Shown piece by piece: positions 30,573-40,697 of a stretch of 64,000 nucleotides of DNA. This DNA is from CAVWSM01 sp963757805 (GTDB lineage Bacteria; Actinomycetota; Actinomycetes; Jiangellales; Jiangellaceae). Positions within the stretch are counted from its first letter, which is position 1, and each line of letters opens with the position of its first letter. The stretch is from positions 930,001 through 994,000 of the forward strand of contig CAVWSM010000006.1 of assembly GCA_963757805.1 (NCBI GenBank). The letters are read 5' to 3'. A program made the position numbers and the translations under genes. Below the pieces are notes generated by a model. That model worked only from the letters and a program-made list of their open reading frames with translations, ran no database searches and had not been told where the DNA came from.

Positions 30573-30980
30573 ATGGCCGGGTACTCGGGGACGCCGCTTG
30601 CGCGCAAGCTGGGAGTGAAGCCGGAGCAACGAGTCCTGGTGGAGCGGGCACCGGCCGAGTTCGACCTCGGGCCCGACCTGCCGGCGCCGCTGACGATCCA
30701 CCGACGGGACGGCGGCGGCGATCCGTACGACTTGGTGCTCTGTTTCGTCACCGAGCGCGCGCTGCTCGCCCGGCGGCTCCCGCGGCTGCTCGAGCGCATC
30801 CCGAGCGATGGCACGATCTGGGTCTGCTGGCCCAAACGGGCTTCGAAGGTGCCGACCGACATGACCGAGGACGTCGTCCGGGAGGTCGGCCTCCCGCTGG
30901 GTCTGGTCGATGTCAAGGTGGCGGCTATCGACGACAAGTGGTCGGGGCTGAAGATGGTGATAAGGCGCGAGCTGCGCTGA
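30573..30980 (+). CDS. DUF3052-family protein
   Basis: Conserved actinobacterial protein of 135 residues with no assigned function. The motifs MAGYSGTPLARKLG, the central PYDLVLCFVTERALL, WVCWPKRASKVPTDMTED and GLVDVKVAAIDDKWSGLKMV define the family. It is soluble, with no signal peptide or membrane helix. It is divergent from livG and is followed after 50 bp by an intact vapBC pair on the same strand. Confidence 0.9.
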   Translation: MAGYSGTPLARKLGVKPEQRVLVERAPAEFDLGPDLPAPLTIHRRDGGGDPYDLVLCFVTERALLARRLPRLLERIPSDGTIWVCWPKRASKVPTDMTEDVVREVGLPLGLVDVKVAAIDDKWSGLKMVIRRELR

Positions 30981-31009
30981 GCTCCGAGCAAAGATCAACC
31001 AGTTGCGCT

Positions 31010-31029
31010 GACGCATGGTACGGTGCGTC
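31010..31029. promoter_or_regulatory. Imperfect palindrome upstream of vapB (operator)
   Basis: A 20-bp near-palindrome with arms GACGCA and TGCGTC around a GTAC core (16 of 20 positions symmetric) ends one base before the vapB GTG. VapB-VapC complexes usually bind such repeats to repress their own promoter. No ribosome site fits between it and the start codon, so a leaderless transcript is likely. Confidence 0.5.
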
Positions 31030-31030
31030 T

Positions 31031-31276
31031 GTGCCCAAGACCATCCAGATCCGCGACGTCGACGACGAGGTCTACGCTGCGCTCGCCCGGCGCGCGGCGG
31101 AGGCAGGCATCACTGTTCCCGATCTGCTTCGGCGTGAGGCGGCCCGCCTAGCGTCGCGTCCCACCGTGTCGGAGTGGCTGGCCCGGACCCGGCGACGCCC
31201 GTCGCGGATCACCCGGGCACAGGTCATCGAGGGGCTCGACGATCTTCGGGGGCCGTGGCCCGATGCTGATCGTTGA
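31031..31276 (+). CDS. vapB: VapB-type (FitA-like) antitoxin
   Basis: Antitoxin of 81 residues with an N-terminal ribbon-helix-helix DNA-binding fold (KTIQIRDVDDEVYAALARRA, then AEAGITVPDLLRREAARLAS). The C-terminal tail VIEGLDDLRGPWPD is expected to block the toxin active site. The tail overlaps the toxin gene by 14 bases. GTG 31031 is directly downstream of the palindrome. The frame is intact, unlike the vapB remnant at 19.6 kb. Confidence 0.9.
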   Translation: MPKTIQIRDVDDEVYAALARRAAEAGITVPDLLRREAARLASRPTVSEWLARTRRRPSRITRAQVIEGLDDLRGPWPDADR

Positions 31277-31658
31277 CGCCTCTTGTCTCTACGAAGTGGT
31301 CGTCGACGCAACCCTCGCGGATCAGGTGCGCGAGCGCCTGATGCTGGACCAAGACCACGCGGCGCCCCATGTGATCGACGTTGAGGTTCTCAGTGTCGTC
31401 CGGCGCGATCACCTGCTCGGGCGACTCGACGAAACCGCGGCCTGGCAGGCCGTCGAGGATCTTCGTGCCTGGCCGGGCGAGCGTTTCGGGCATCGCAGCC
31501 TGCTCGCGCGGGCATGGGAGCTGCGCGGCAACGTGCGAGGCTGGGACGCGGTCTACGTGGCGCTGGCCGAGGCGCTCGACGCCACGCTGGTCACGCTCGA
31601 TGCGAGGTTGGACCGAGTGCGAGGTCTGGCCTGCCCGGTCGAGGTGATCGGGTCATGA
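31263..31658 (+). CDS. vapC: VapC-type PIN-domain toxin
   Basis: PIN-domain ribonuclease of 131 residues. The four acidic metal ligands are visible: D5 (MLIVDASCLY), E41 (VIDVEVLSVVRR), D95 (RGWDAVYVALAEAL) and D113 (TLVTLDARLDRV). VapC toxins cut tRNA or rRNA; the target of this one is unknown. It overlaps the antitoxin gene and is complete, so the module should be active. Confidence 0.93.
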   Translation: MLIVDASCLYEVVVDATLADQVRERLMLDQDHAAPHVIDVEVLSVVRRDHLLGRLDETAAWQAVEDLRAWPGERFGHRSLLARAWELRGNVRGWDAVYVALAEALDATLVTLDARLDRVRGLACPVEVIGS

Positions 31659-31682
31659 CCTGGGGCTGAGCTGGAGGCGGGC

Positions 31683-33303
31683 ATGGCGAAGCGGTACGAC
31701 GTCGTCGTGGTCGGCGGCGGGCACAACGGGCTGGTCGCGGCCGCCTACCTGGCCAAGGCGGGGCTCTCGGTGCTCGTGTGCGAGCGGCGCGAGATCGTCG
31801 GCGGGGCGGCGGTGAGCGAGCACCCCTTCGGGCCCGGCTACACCGTGACCTCGCTGTCGTACGTTGTCAGCCTGCTGCCGCCCGACCTGGTCCGCGATCT
31901 CGACCTGGTGCGGCACGGCTACCACGTCTATCCGCAGGGTCCTTACTTCGCTCCGCGCCGCGACGGGCGCTTCCTCGCGCTGCCGCACGACCCCGCGCGA
32001 CGACGCGAGGAGATCAAGAAGTTCTCGCCGCGCGACGCCGATGCCTACGAGGGGTGGGACGCCTGGCTGGGCCGGCTGGCCCGCACGCTCGGGCCGTTGC
32101 TGGATGAGATCCCGCCGCGCCTCGGGTCAAAGCGTCCCGCCGACCTGGCGAAGCAGGCGGCCCTGCTCCGCCACCTGCGCCGTTGGGACGTGCGCACCGC
32201 GTTCGACGCGACACGCCTCCTGTCGAGCAGCATCGCCGACCTCGTCGAGTCGAGGTTCGAGTCAGACGCCGTGCGCGGGGTGCTGTCGGTCTCGGGCGTC
32301 ATCGGGACGTGGGCGGGGCCGCGCTCGGCCGGCACTGCGTACGTGATGCTGCATCACCACCTGGGCGACATCGGCGACGGGCACGCCGGCGCTTGGGGGT
32401 TCCCGCGCGGCGGGATGGGCGGGGTGTCGCAGGCGATCGCGGCTGCGGCGCGGTCGTACGGCGTCGAGATCCGCACGGCTGCGCCGGTCGCCCGGATCGA
32501 CGTCCGCGACGATCGGGCCGTCGGGGTCACGCTGGACGACGGCGAGCAGGTCGGCGCCGACACGGTGATCACGACCGCGCATCCGACGATCTCATTCCTG
32601 CGCCTGGTCGACCGGGCAGTGCTGCCGCCGGAGTTCGTCTCCGACATCGAGCAATGGCAGACCAGGTCCGGCGTCGTGAAGATCAACCTGGCTGTCAACC
32701 GGCTGCCCAGGTTTGCGTCGCATCCGGACTTCGACCCACAGGTGCACGGCGGCACGATCGTGCTGGCGGAGTCGCTGGACGATGTCGAGGCGCGCTTACC
32801 AGGACGCCGTTGGTGGGCGGGCGGCCGAGCTGCCGTTCGCCGACATCTGCATCCCGAGCGTCTTCGACCGCACCTTGGCACCGGAGGGGCACCACATCGT
32901 CTCGATGTTCACCCAGTGGGTGCCGCACACCTGGGCAGCCGAGCCGCACGCTGCTGAGCTCGCGGAGTACGCCGACCGTGTCGTCGCGCGCCTTGAGGCG
33001 GTCGCGCCAGGGTTCACCGATTCGGTGCTGCACCGACAGGTGATCGGTCCTTACGAGATGGAGCAGGAGTACGGCCTCGTCGGCGGCAACATCTTCCACG
33101 GCGAGCTGACGCCGGGGCAGCTCTTCCATGCCCGGCCTGCGGCGGGCTACGCCGATCTGCGCACGCCGCTCCGCGGGCTCTACCAGGCGGGCTCGGCTAC
33201 GCATGGTGGCGGCGGAGTCACGGGCATCCCCGGCCGCAATGTCGTACGCCAGGTGCTCGCCGACCGGCGCATCGCCCGGTGGCGACGGCTGGGCCGCGCG
33301 TGA
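31683..33303 (+). CDS. FAD-dependent oxidoreductase (phytoene desaturase-like), one frameshift
   Basis: Flavoprotein of about 540 residues. YDVVVVGGGHNGLVAAAYLA is the FAD-binding Rossmann loop, followed by ERREIVGGAAVSE. GAWGFPRGGMGGVSQAIA and a C-terminal second FAD motif (LYQAGSATHGGGGVTGIPG) place it with CrtI/retinol-saturase-like enzymes. A single extra T near 32796 (after VEAR) shifts the frame; the downstream part runs to the stop. The stop TGA overlaps the ATG of the Rieske gene by one base, so the two are coupled. No other carotenoid gene is present, so the substrate is unlikely to be phytoene. Confidence 0.88.
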
Positions 33304-34434
33304 TGGCCGGATCCCCGGTCCCTGCCGAGGCTCTCGCGCCGTCGCTTCAGCCGCTCGGCGCAGCGCGCATGCTGCCGGGCGTCGCGTACACCTCGGCGGA
33401 CGTCATCGCCTGGGAGCGGCGTCACCTGTTCGCCGGCAGCTGGGCGTGCCTGGGCCGCGCCGACGAGGTGCTGGGCGACGCCGACACTCAGCGGGCTCTT
33501 GTCGTAGGCGATGTCCCGGTGCTCCTGACCAGGGTCGACGGCGTCGTCCGCGGCGTTCGCCAACACCTGCCGGCATCGGGCCCATGAGTTGCTCGCCGAA
33601 GGGAGCTCGGTGGCGCGGCAGAGCATCGTGTGCCCGTACCACGCCTGGTCCTTTGACCTTGACGGCGAGCTGCACGGGGCACCCGGGTTCCGCGACGTCC
33701 CGTCGTTCGAGCCGGCGGAGCTCGGCCTGGTCGCGCTGCCCCTCGAGGTCTGGCACGGCTGGCTGTTCGTCAACGCGACGGGTGATGCCGGCTCGTTCGC
33801 CGATCACGTCGGGGCGATGGCCGAGCTTGTCGCGCCGTACGCGCCTGAGCGGCTGGTGGTCGCCGCCCGGCACTCCTACGACGTCGCCGCCAACTGGAAG
33901 GTGATCGTCGAGAACTACCACGAGTGCTATCACTGCCCGCTCATCCACCCGGAGCTCTGCGCGGTGTCCCCACCGACCAGCGGAGACAACTTCGACCTCC
34001 CCGGCGCGTGGGTGGGTGGCTCGATGGACCTGCGCGAGCATGCCGAGACGATGTCCCTCGACGGCCGGTCCGGCGGCTCGTTCATCGACGGCGTCGACCG
34101 GCGCAAGGTGCTCTACCTCGGGCTGCTCCCCAACCTGCTCGTGTCGCTGCACCCCGACTACGTGATGACGCACCGGCTCGAGCCGCTCACGCCCGACCAG
34201 ACCTCCATCGAGTGCACCTGGCTGTTCCCGTCATCGGCGATCGATCCCTCGTACGCCGTCGAGTTCTGGGACATCACCAACCGCGAGGACTGGGGCGCCT
34301 GCGAGTCCGTGCAGCGCGGGCTGTCGTCACCGCATTTCCGCCCCGGCCCGTTCGCACCCAACGAGGACGCCGTCCACCGGTGGGTGCAGCTGATCGCCCG
34401 CGCCTATCTCGGCGAGCCTCTTTCGGACCGGTGA
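33303..34434 (+). CDS. Rieske non-heme iron oxygenase, alpha subunit type, one frameshift
   Basis: Oxygenase with an N-terminal Rieske [2Fe-2S] domain and a C-terminal mononuclear iron domain, about 377 residues. The cluster ligands are CRHRAH and, 22 residues later, CPYHAW. The iron site is ENYHECYHCPLIHPEL, resembling choline/glycine-betaine or carnitine-type monooxygenases. One extra base near 33550 separates the first 80 residues from the rest. It overlaps the stop of the FAD oxidoreductase. No reductase of the usual ferredoxin type is adjacent, so the flavoprotein may act before or after it in a pathway, or electrons come from elsewhere. Confidence 0.9.
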
Positions 34435-34438
34435 TAGC

Positions 34439-34510
34439 CGACCGTGCGCGCTAAACGTTCGAATCGGCGGCCAAAACGACCCTGAGACGCATGTTTAGCA
34501 CGCACGGTCG
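34439..34510. terminator. Long inverted repeat after the Rieske gene
   Basis: Arms 34439-34456 and 34493-34510 pair at 17 of 18 positions, with a 36-base loop. It begins four bases after the Rieske stop and ends 110 bases before kgd, so a factor-independent-like terminator is the simple reading. There is no T-tract. The loop is long for a terminator, so a protein-binding or small mobile palindrome is an alternative. Confidence 0.6.
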
Positions 34511-34619
34511 CGGCAGCCCCCGGGCGGCCAGGTGGCGGGTTGGGATCCGCTGGGGCGGGCAACTACCCTGGTTTTCCGGACTGTCTGTTCGTGGCCATTG
34601 GAAGAAGGCGATCGCCGTC

Positions 34620-37600
34620 GTGTCCCCGCAGGGCTCCATGAGCAATGCACCCTCCGGTTTCGGCCCCAATGAGTGGCTCGTCGACGAGATGTACGAGCAG
34701 TGGCAGGCCGATCCGGAGTCCGTAGACCGAGCCTGGTGGGACTTCTTCCGTGATCGCCAGGCCAATGCCACCGCAACGCCCGCGGCCACGCAGCCCGCCG
34801 CAGCTCAGCCAGCTCCCGCGGCCACGCAGCCCGCCGCAGCTCAGCCGGCCCCTGTAAGCCAGCCCGCAGTCGCCAACCCGGCTCCAGCCCAGCCCGCCGA
34901 GGCCAAGCCCGCCGAGGCCAAGCCCGCCGCCCAGCCGGCAAAGCCCGTGTCGGGTGACGAGACGGTGCCGCTCAAGGGCGCCTCAGCCCGCGTAGTCGTC
35001 AACATGGAGGCCAGCCTCCAAGTGCCGACTGCGACGTCGGTCCGCGCCGTCCCGGCCAAGCTCTTGATCGACAACCGCATCGTCATCAACAACCACCTCA
35101 AGCGCGCCCGCGGCGGCAAGGTGTCGTTCACCCACCTCATCGGCTTCGCCATGATCAAGGCGCTCAAGGCGATGCCGGAGATGAACTACTCCTACGCCGA
35201 GGCCGACGGCAAGCCCACGCTCGTCAAGCCCGAGCACATCAACTTCGGCCTCGCCATCGACCAGCAGAAGCCTGATGGCACCCGCCAGCTCCTGGTGCCC
35301 AACATCAAGCAGGCCGACACGATGGACTTCGCCCAGTTCTGGGCCGGCTACGAGGACATCGTCCGTCGCGCGCGCTCCAACAAGCTCACGATCGACGACT
35401 TCGCCGGCACCACCGTGAGCCTGACCAACCCGGGCGGCATCGGCACCGTGCACTCGGTGCCGCGGCTCATGCAGGGCCAGGGCACCATCGTTGGCGTCGG
35501 CGCGATGGACTACCCCGCCGAATACCAGGGCGCCTCCCCCGAGACGCTAGCGCGCCTCGCCATCAGCAAGGTGCTCACGCTGACAAGCACCTACGACCAC
35601 CGCATCATCCAGGGCGCGCAGTCCGGTGAGTTCCTCCGGGTGATCCACCAGTTGCTACTGGGCGACGACGAGTTCTACGACGAGATCTTCCGCGCTCTGC
35701 GCATCCCCTACGAGCCCGTCCGCTGGGTGCCCGACATCGCCGTCAGCCACGACGACGAGGTGAGCAAGCAGGCGCGCATCCTCGAGCTGATCCACGCCTA
35801 CCGCGTGCGCGGCCACCTGATGGCCGACACCGACCCACTGGAGTACAAGCAGCGCAGCCACCCCGACCTCGACGTCACCACGCACGGCCTGACCCTGTGG
35901 GATCTCGACCGGGAGTTCGCGACTGGCAACTTCGCCGGCGACAAGCGGTTCATGCTGCTCCGCGACATTCTCGGCGTGCTCCGCAACGCCTACTGCCGCA
36001 CCGTCGGCATCGAGTACATGCACATCCAGGACCCGGAGCAGCGGCGCTGGATCCAGGAGCGCGTCGAGATCCCGCAGCCGCGGATGGCCCGCGAGGACCA
36101 GCTGCGCATACTGCTCAAGCTCAACCAGGCCGAGGCGTTCGAGACGTTCCTGCAGACCAAGTACGTCGGGCAGAAGCGGTTCTCGCTCGAGGGCGCGGAG
36201 TCGATGATCCCACTCCTCGACGAGGTGATCGAAGCCGCCGCTGAGGCAAAGCTCGTCGAGGCAGCTGTTGGCATGCCGCACCGTGGCCGGCTCAACGTGC
36301 TCGCCAACATCGTCGGCAAGTCCTACGGCCAGATCTTCCGCGAGTTCGAGGGCAACATCGACCCGCGCACGGTCCAGGGATCGGGCGACGTCAAGTACCA
36401 CCTGGGCGCTGAGGGCGAGTTCACCGGGCAGACCGGCGCCAAGATCAAGGTGTCGCTCACGGCCAACCCGAGCCACCTCGAGGCGGTCAATCCGGTGCTC
36501 GAGGGCATCGCTCGTGCGAAGCAGGACATCCTCAACCGCGGCGAGGAGTTCCCGGTCCTGCCGATCCTGCTGCACGGCGACGCGGCGTTCGCCGGCCAGG
36601 GCGTGGTCGCCGAGACTCTCAACCTCTCTCAGCTGCGCGGCTACCGCACCGGCGGCACGATCCACATTGTCGTCAACAACCAGGTCGGCTTCACGACGTC
36701 GCCCGCGCACTCGCGCTCGTCGATGTACTCCACCGATGTCGCGCGGATGATCCAGGCACCGATCTTCCACGTCAACGGCGACGACCCAGAGGCGTGCGCG
36801 CGCGTCGCCCGGCTGGCGTTCGAGTTCCGCCAGGAGTTCAAGAAGGACGTCGTCGTGGACCTCGTGTGCTACCGCCGCCGCGGGCACAACGAAGGCGACG
36901 ACCCGTCGTACACGCAGCCCTTGATGTACGACCTCATCGAGGCCAAGCGCAGCATCCGCAAGCTCTACACCGAGCAGCTGATCGGCCGCGGCGACATCAC
37001 CGTCGAGGAGGCCGAACAGGCACTGCGCGACTACCAGCAGCAGCTCGAGCGGGTGTTCACCGAGACTCGCGAGGCTGCCGGACAGCCGGCACAGGTCTAC
37101 CGCACCGTGCCGCAATACCCCGCCGAGCCGCAGCCGGTGGGCGAGCTGGTCACCGCGGTGACACCCGAAGTGGTCAAGCGCGTCGCCGATGCCTACGTCA
37201 ACGTCCCCGACGGGTTCACCGTGCACCCCAAGGTGATGCCACAGCTGCAGCGGCGGGCCGCGATGCTCACCGAGGGCGGCATCGACTGGGCGACGGCCGA
37301 GGTCGCCGCATTCGGCTCCCTGTTGCTGGAGGGTCGCCCGGTGCGGCTCGCCGGGCAGGACAGCCGGCGCGGCACATTCGTCCAGCGGTTCGCCTCGGTC
37401 GTCGACCGCACCGACGGCCGCGAGTGGGTGCCGCTGTCTCAGCTGTCCGAAGACCAGGGCACGTTCTACATCTACGACTCGCTGCTGTCCGAGTTCGCCG
37501 CGATGGGTTTCGAGTACGGCTACTCGGTTGCCCGGCCCGAAGCGCTCGTGCTCTGGGAGGCGCAGTTCGGCGACTTCGCCAACGGAGCGCAGGTCATCAT

Positions 37601-38302
37601 CGACGAGTTCATATCGTCCGGTGATCAGAAGTGGGGCCAGCACTCGGGCGTCGTGCTGCTCCTCCCGCACGGTTATGAGGGGCAGGGCCCCGACCATTCG
37701 TCCGCGCGCATCGAACGGTTCATGGCCCTGGCGGCCGACGACGCGATACGCGTCGCGCAGCCGTCGTCGCCAGCGTCGTACTTCCACCTGCTGCGCCGGC
37801 AGGCACTCACGCCAGAGCACAAGCCACTCGTCGTCTTCACACCGAAGTCGATGCTGCGCAACAAGAAGGCGACGTCGGAAACCGGCGACCTCACTGAGGG
37901 CACCTTCCGGCCGTTGATCGGCGACGACACGGCCGACCCGAGGCCGGGTCGAGCGCCTCGTGCTGTGCTCGGGCAAGGTCACGTGGGACCTTGTCACCGA
38001 ACGCGCCCAGCCTCGGTGACGAGCGCACCGCCATCGCCCGGGTGGAGCAGCTCTACCCGCTGCCCGCGGCGGAGATTCAGGCCGAGATGCGCCGTTACCC
38101 CAACCTGCGTGAGCTGCGCTGGGTGCAGGACGAGCCGGGCAACCAAGGCCCGTGGCCCTTCATCGCCCTGCACCTGCCCGAGCACCTCGGTGGCGTTCCG
38201 CTCTACCGCATCTCGCGACCGGAGAGCGCGTCCCCGTCGGTTGGCTCGCACTCGCGGCACGTGGCGGAGCAGCGCACGCTGCTCGAGCAGAGCTTCGCCT
38301 GA
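34620..38302 (+). CDS. kgd: Multifunctional 2-oxoglutarate dehydrogenase E1/E2 (Kgd)
   Basis: Central TCA-cycle enzyme; actinobacteria fuse an E2 succinyltransferase-like domain to the ThDP-dependent E1. The N-terminus FGPNEWLVDEMYEQW is the family signature. A flexible Ala/Pro/Gln/Lys-rich linker (about residues 50-110) follows, then the E2 domain with TYDHRIIQG (His near 327), then E1 with the phosphate and thiamine motifs (MPHRGRLNVLAN; LLHGDAAFAGQGVVAETLNL near 650; NNQVGFTT). GTG 34620 is 12 bases past GAAGAAGG. Two one-base insertions near 37940 and 38010 split the last 120 residues, ending LEQSFA. Length about 1,227 residues is as expected. Errors are likelier than inactivation. Confidence 0.97.
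34779..34846. repeat. 32-bp in-frame direct repeat in the Kgd linker
   Basis: A perfect 32-base direct repeat (34779-34810 and 34815-34846) at 36-base spacing encodes two copies of PAATQPAAAQPA in the flexible linker of Kgd. The 12-codon period keeps the frame, so it looks like a local duplication. Shorter PAEAK repeats follow at about 34893-34925. Repeat number could vary between strains. Confidence 0.85.
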
Positions 38303-38311
38303 GGAGCGCCG

Positions 38312-38488
38312 GTGTACTTCACCGATCGCGGCATCGAGGAGCTCGAGTCGCGCCGAGGTGACGAGGCGTTCTCGCTTGCGTGGGTGGCCGAACGGCTGCG
38401 TGAGTTCGTCGACCTCAACCCCGAGTTCGAGGTGCCGATGGAGCGGTTCGCCACCTACCTCGCGCGGCTCGACGACGAGGACGACTAG
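38312..38488 (+). CDS. DUF6104-family small protein
   Basis: A 58-residue protein directly after kgd, nine bases past its stop, with GAGGAG as ribosome site. GTG 38312 opens VYFTDRGIEELESRRGDEAF; WVAERLREFVDLNPEFEVP and ATYLARLDDEDD complete it. This composition and the position next to kgd match the DUF6104 family of actinobacteria. It is very acidic at the C-terminus and fully soluble. The constant linkage suggests a role with Kgd, such as regulation or complex assembly, but no function is known. Confidence 0.88.
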   Translation: MYFTDRGIEELESRRGDEAFSLAWVAERLREFVDLNPEFEVPMERFATYLARLDDEDD

Positions 38489-38613
38489 CCCTCAGGCCTT
38501 GACCGCGTAGTGCCGCTGTGCGGCAGATTCGTCACTCCGGAAGGGTCGTTTGCGGCAGCACGGTACGCAGTCCTCCTGAATCGTTGGCCGACACCCAACG
38601 ACCGGGAGGCATC

Positions 38614-39231
38614 GTGCGCAAGACCATGACCATCATCGTGACGACCGCCCTTCTGGGCGTCGCGGTTTTCGCCACGCAGGTCGGGGCGACGGCGTCAGGC
38701 GACCGTCGCGTTCGCACTGTTGAGATAGCGGAAACCGGGAGCCGATTCGTGCCGGACCCCGACCTCGTTGACGCGAACGGCGTTCCGACGCGCGGCAACT
38801 ACTTCGTCACCGAGGGCTACATCTACAAGCCGGGGACGCTGACATGCACCGCCGGAACGTGCAACGGCGTGGTGTACGACGCGCAGGGGAACCCATCGCC
38901 TGAGTTTCCTGACAGGGTCATCGGCACCTGGACGTGCTACGGCACTCACACGGAGGACGCAGCGACGACCACGACCGGTCCCCTTGTGGCCTCGACCCAG
39001 CTGTACGACTTTGGCGCAAGGGTCGGAGAGCACACAATCATCACCGGTGGCTTCGAGCTCGCCGACATCGGTGTCCCTGTGAGTCGAGCGATCGTCGGCG
39101 GCACCGGGAAATCCCAGACTGCGGGCGGGACACAGACCCAGACACTGCTAGGTCTCAACAACCCGGACCTGGTCGTCGCCGGGAAGCCGTTGTTCGGCGT
39201 GACACTCAGCGTCAGGCTGGCGGTGCGCTGA
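38614..39231 (+). CDS. Secreted dirigent/allene-oxide-cyclase-like protein
   Basis: Exported protein of 205 residues. GTG 38614 follows GGGAGG and gives a signal peptide (VRKTMTIIVTTALLGVAVF, then ATQVGATASG). The mature part looks like a beta-barrel: FVPDPDLVDANG, RVIGTWTCYGTH, VASTQLYDFG, GEHTIITGGFELAD, and SRAIVGGTGKSQTAGGTQTQ followed by TLLG, which resembles the GTGxYxxARGxxxQ element of dirigent and allene oxide cyclase barrels. The assignment rests on that motif and on the cysteine-bearing strand pair, and is moderate. The next gene is a Tat-exported haloperoxidase-like protein. Confidence 0.6.
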   Translation: MRKTMTIIVTTALLGVAVFATQVGATASGDRRVRTVEIAETGSRFVPDPDLVDANGVPTRGNYFVTEGYIYKPGTLTCTAGTCNGVVYDAQGNPSPEFPDRVIGTWTCYGTHTEDAATTTTGPLVASTQLYDFGARVGEHTIITGGFELADIGVPVSRAIVGGTGKSQTAGGTQTQTLLGLNNPDLVVAGKPLFGVTLSVRLAVR

Positions 39232-39324
39232 CCCGTTGCCTCAAGTCGGACGTCCCTGCTCCAATCCATGAGGCGGCGGGAGCCGAATGGCGAAACGTAG
39301 GGGCCTGACAGGAGGTGGCGTGAC

Positions 39325-40687
39325 ATGAATGACCACCAGATCGCGCGACGTTCGCTCCTCGCTGGGGCAGTCGCCGGTGGAGCGGCGGTTGCCGGCCTGG
39401 TCGAGCCGGCGGCAGCCACGTCGTCCGCACCGGAGGATCTCGACTCTTCGGTGCCCACCGCCTGGTTCGACCTGGCGTTGACACTGACCCGTACGACGCC
39501 TGGATTCACACCACCCGTGGCGTCACGTGCGTTCGGCTACGCGGGTGTGACGCTCTACGAAGCCGTTGTACCCGGGTCTCGGCGGTATCGATCGCTTGCC
39601 GACGAGCTGCCTGGCTTGCGCGGGCTGCCCTGGGACCGCAGGGGTGACCACTGGCCGGTAGTCGCCAATGCCGCGCTGGCGGGGATCATGCGATCGCTTT
39701 ACGCCAACACGAGCGCCGCAAATCTGGCCGCGATCGATGCGCTCGAGTCCCAGTTCGTGGAGCGCGCACGCCGCCGTGCGTCCCGGGCCGAGATCAATGC
39801 GTCGGCACGGCGCGGCGCGGATGTTGCCCGGGCTGTTTTCGCGTCGTCGCAGAGCGATGGCGGCCACGAGGGTTACCTGCGCAACTTCCCACCCGACTAC
39901 ACACCGCCAGTGGGCGCCGGGCTGTGGGTTCCCACTCCCCCGGCCTTCCAGGCCGCGTTGCAACCAACGTGGGGTAGCAACAGGACATTCGCGATCCGCA
40001 ACGGGCGCAGGTGTGCCCCGGGGGATCCGACGCGTTACTCCGAGGACCCCCGTTCGCGCTTCTTCGCCGAGGCGCGAGAGGTGTACGACGCTGTAAACAA
40101 CCGCACGCCGGAGCAGGAGGCGATCGCGCTGCTTCTGGTCCGACGACCCCGGCATCACGTCCACACCGCCGGGTCACTCCATCTCGGTGGCCACGCAGGT
40201 GCTGCGGTTGGAGGGTGCGTCGTTGATGACTGCGGCCGAGACCTACGCCAAGGTCGGCATCGCCGTCTGCGACGCGTTCATCGCGTGCTGGGACACGAAG
40301 TACCGCTACAACCTGCTTCGCCCCGTCACCTACATCCAGCGGCTCATCGACCCGACCTGGTTGCCGCTCCTGACCACGCCACCGTTCCCGGAGTACACCT
40401 CGGGACACTCGGTGCAGTCCGGCGCCGCCTTCGGAGTACTTGCGGACCTGTTCGGTGACGCGTACTCCTTCGACGACCACACCCACGACAACCGTGGGCT
40501 TGCGCCGCGGCACTTCAACTCATTCAGCGCAGCCGCGGACGAGGCGGCGCTGTCCCGGCTGTACGGAGGCATCCACTTCCGTCCTGCCATCGAGCTCGGC
40601 CTCGAGCAGGGACGCTGCGTCGCCGATGCTGTCGACGAACTGCCCATGCGGCGGCGCTCCAAGCGGCGGCGCGACTGGGACGACTAG
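39325..40687 (+). CDS. Vanadium haloperoxidase/PAP2-family secreted protein, one frameshift
   Basis: Exported by the Tat route: the N-terminus has RRSLLAGAVAGGAAVAGL. The mature protein is helical and ends with the PAP2 active-site motifs: RYNLLRPVTYIQ (Lys/Arg cap, motif 1), FPEYTSGHSVQSGAAFG (motif 2, with the SGH) and RLYGGIHFRPAIELGLEQG (motif 3, with the vanadate/phosphate His). Such proteins are vanadium haloperoxidases or acid phosphatases; motifs alone do not decide. One extra base near 40140 splits the frame. ATG 39325 follows GGAGG. Length is about 454 residues. Confidence 0.85.
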
Positions 40688-40697
40688 CCTCGGCGGC

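Noticed and set aside
31683..33303. Carotenoid biosynthesis locus
   Set aside because: Only a CrtI-like flavoprotein is present; no crtB, crtE or cyclase gene occurs nearby, and the partner is a Rieske oxygenase.
34451..34510. Second tRNA suggested by GTTCGAATC near 34457
   Set aside because: The motif lies in the loop of the inverted repeat and cannot be folded into acceptor, D and anticodon arms.
35655..37997. A 780-codon open frame antisense to kgd
   Set aside because: It is wholly inside a well-supported Kgd frame, has no start context or motif, and arises from codon bias in GC-rich DNA.
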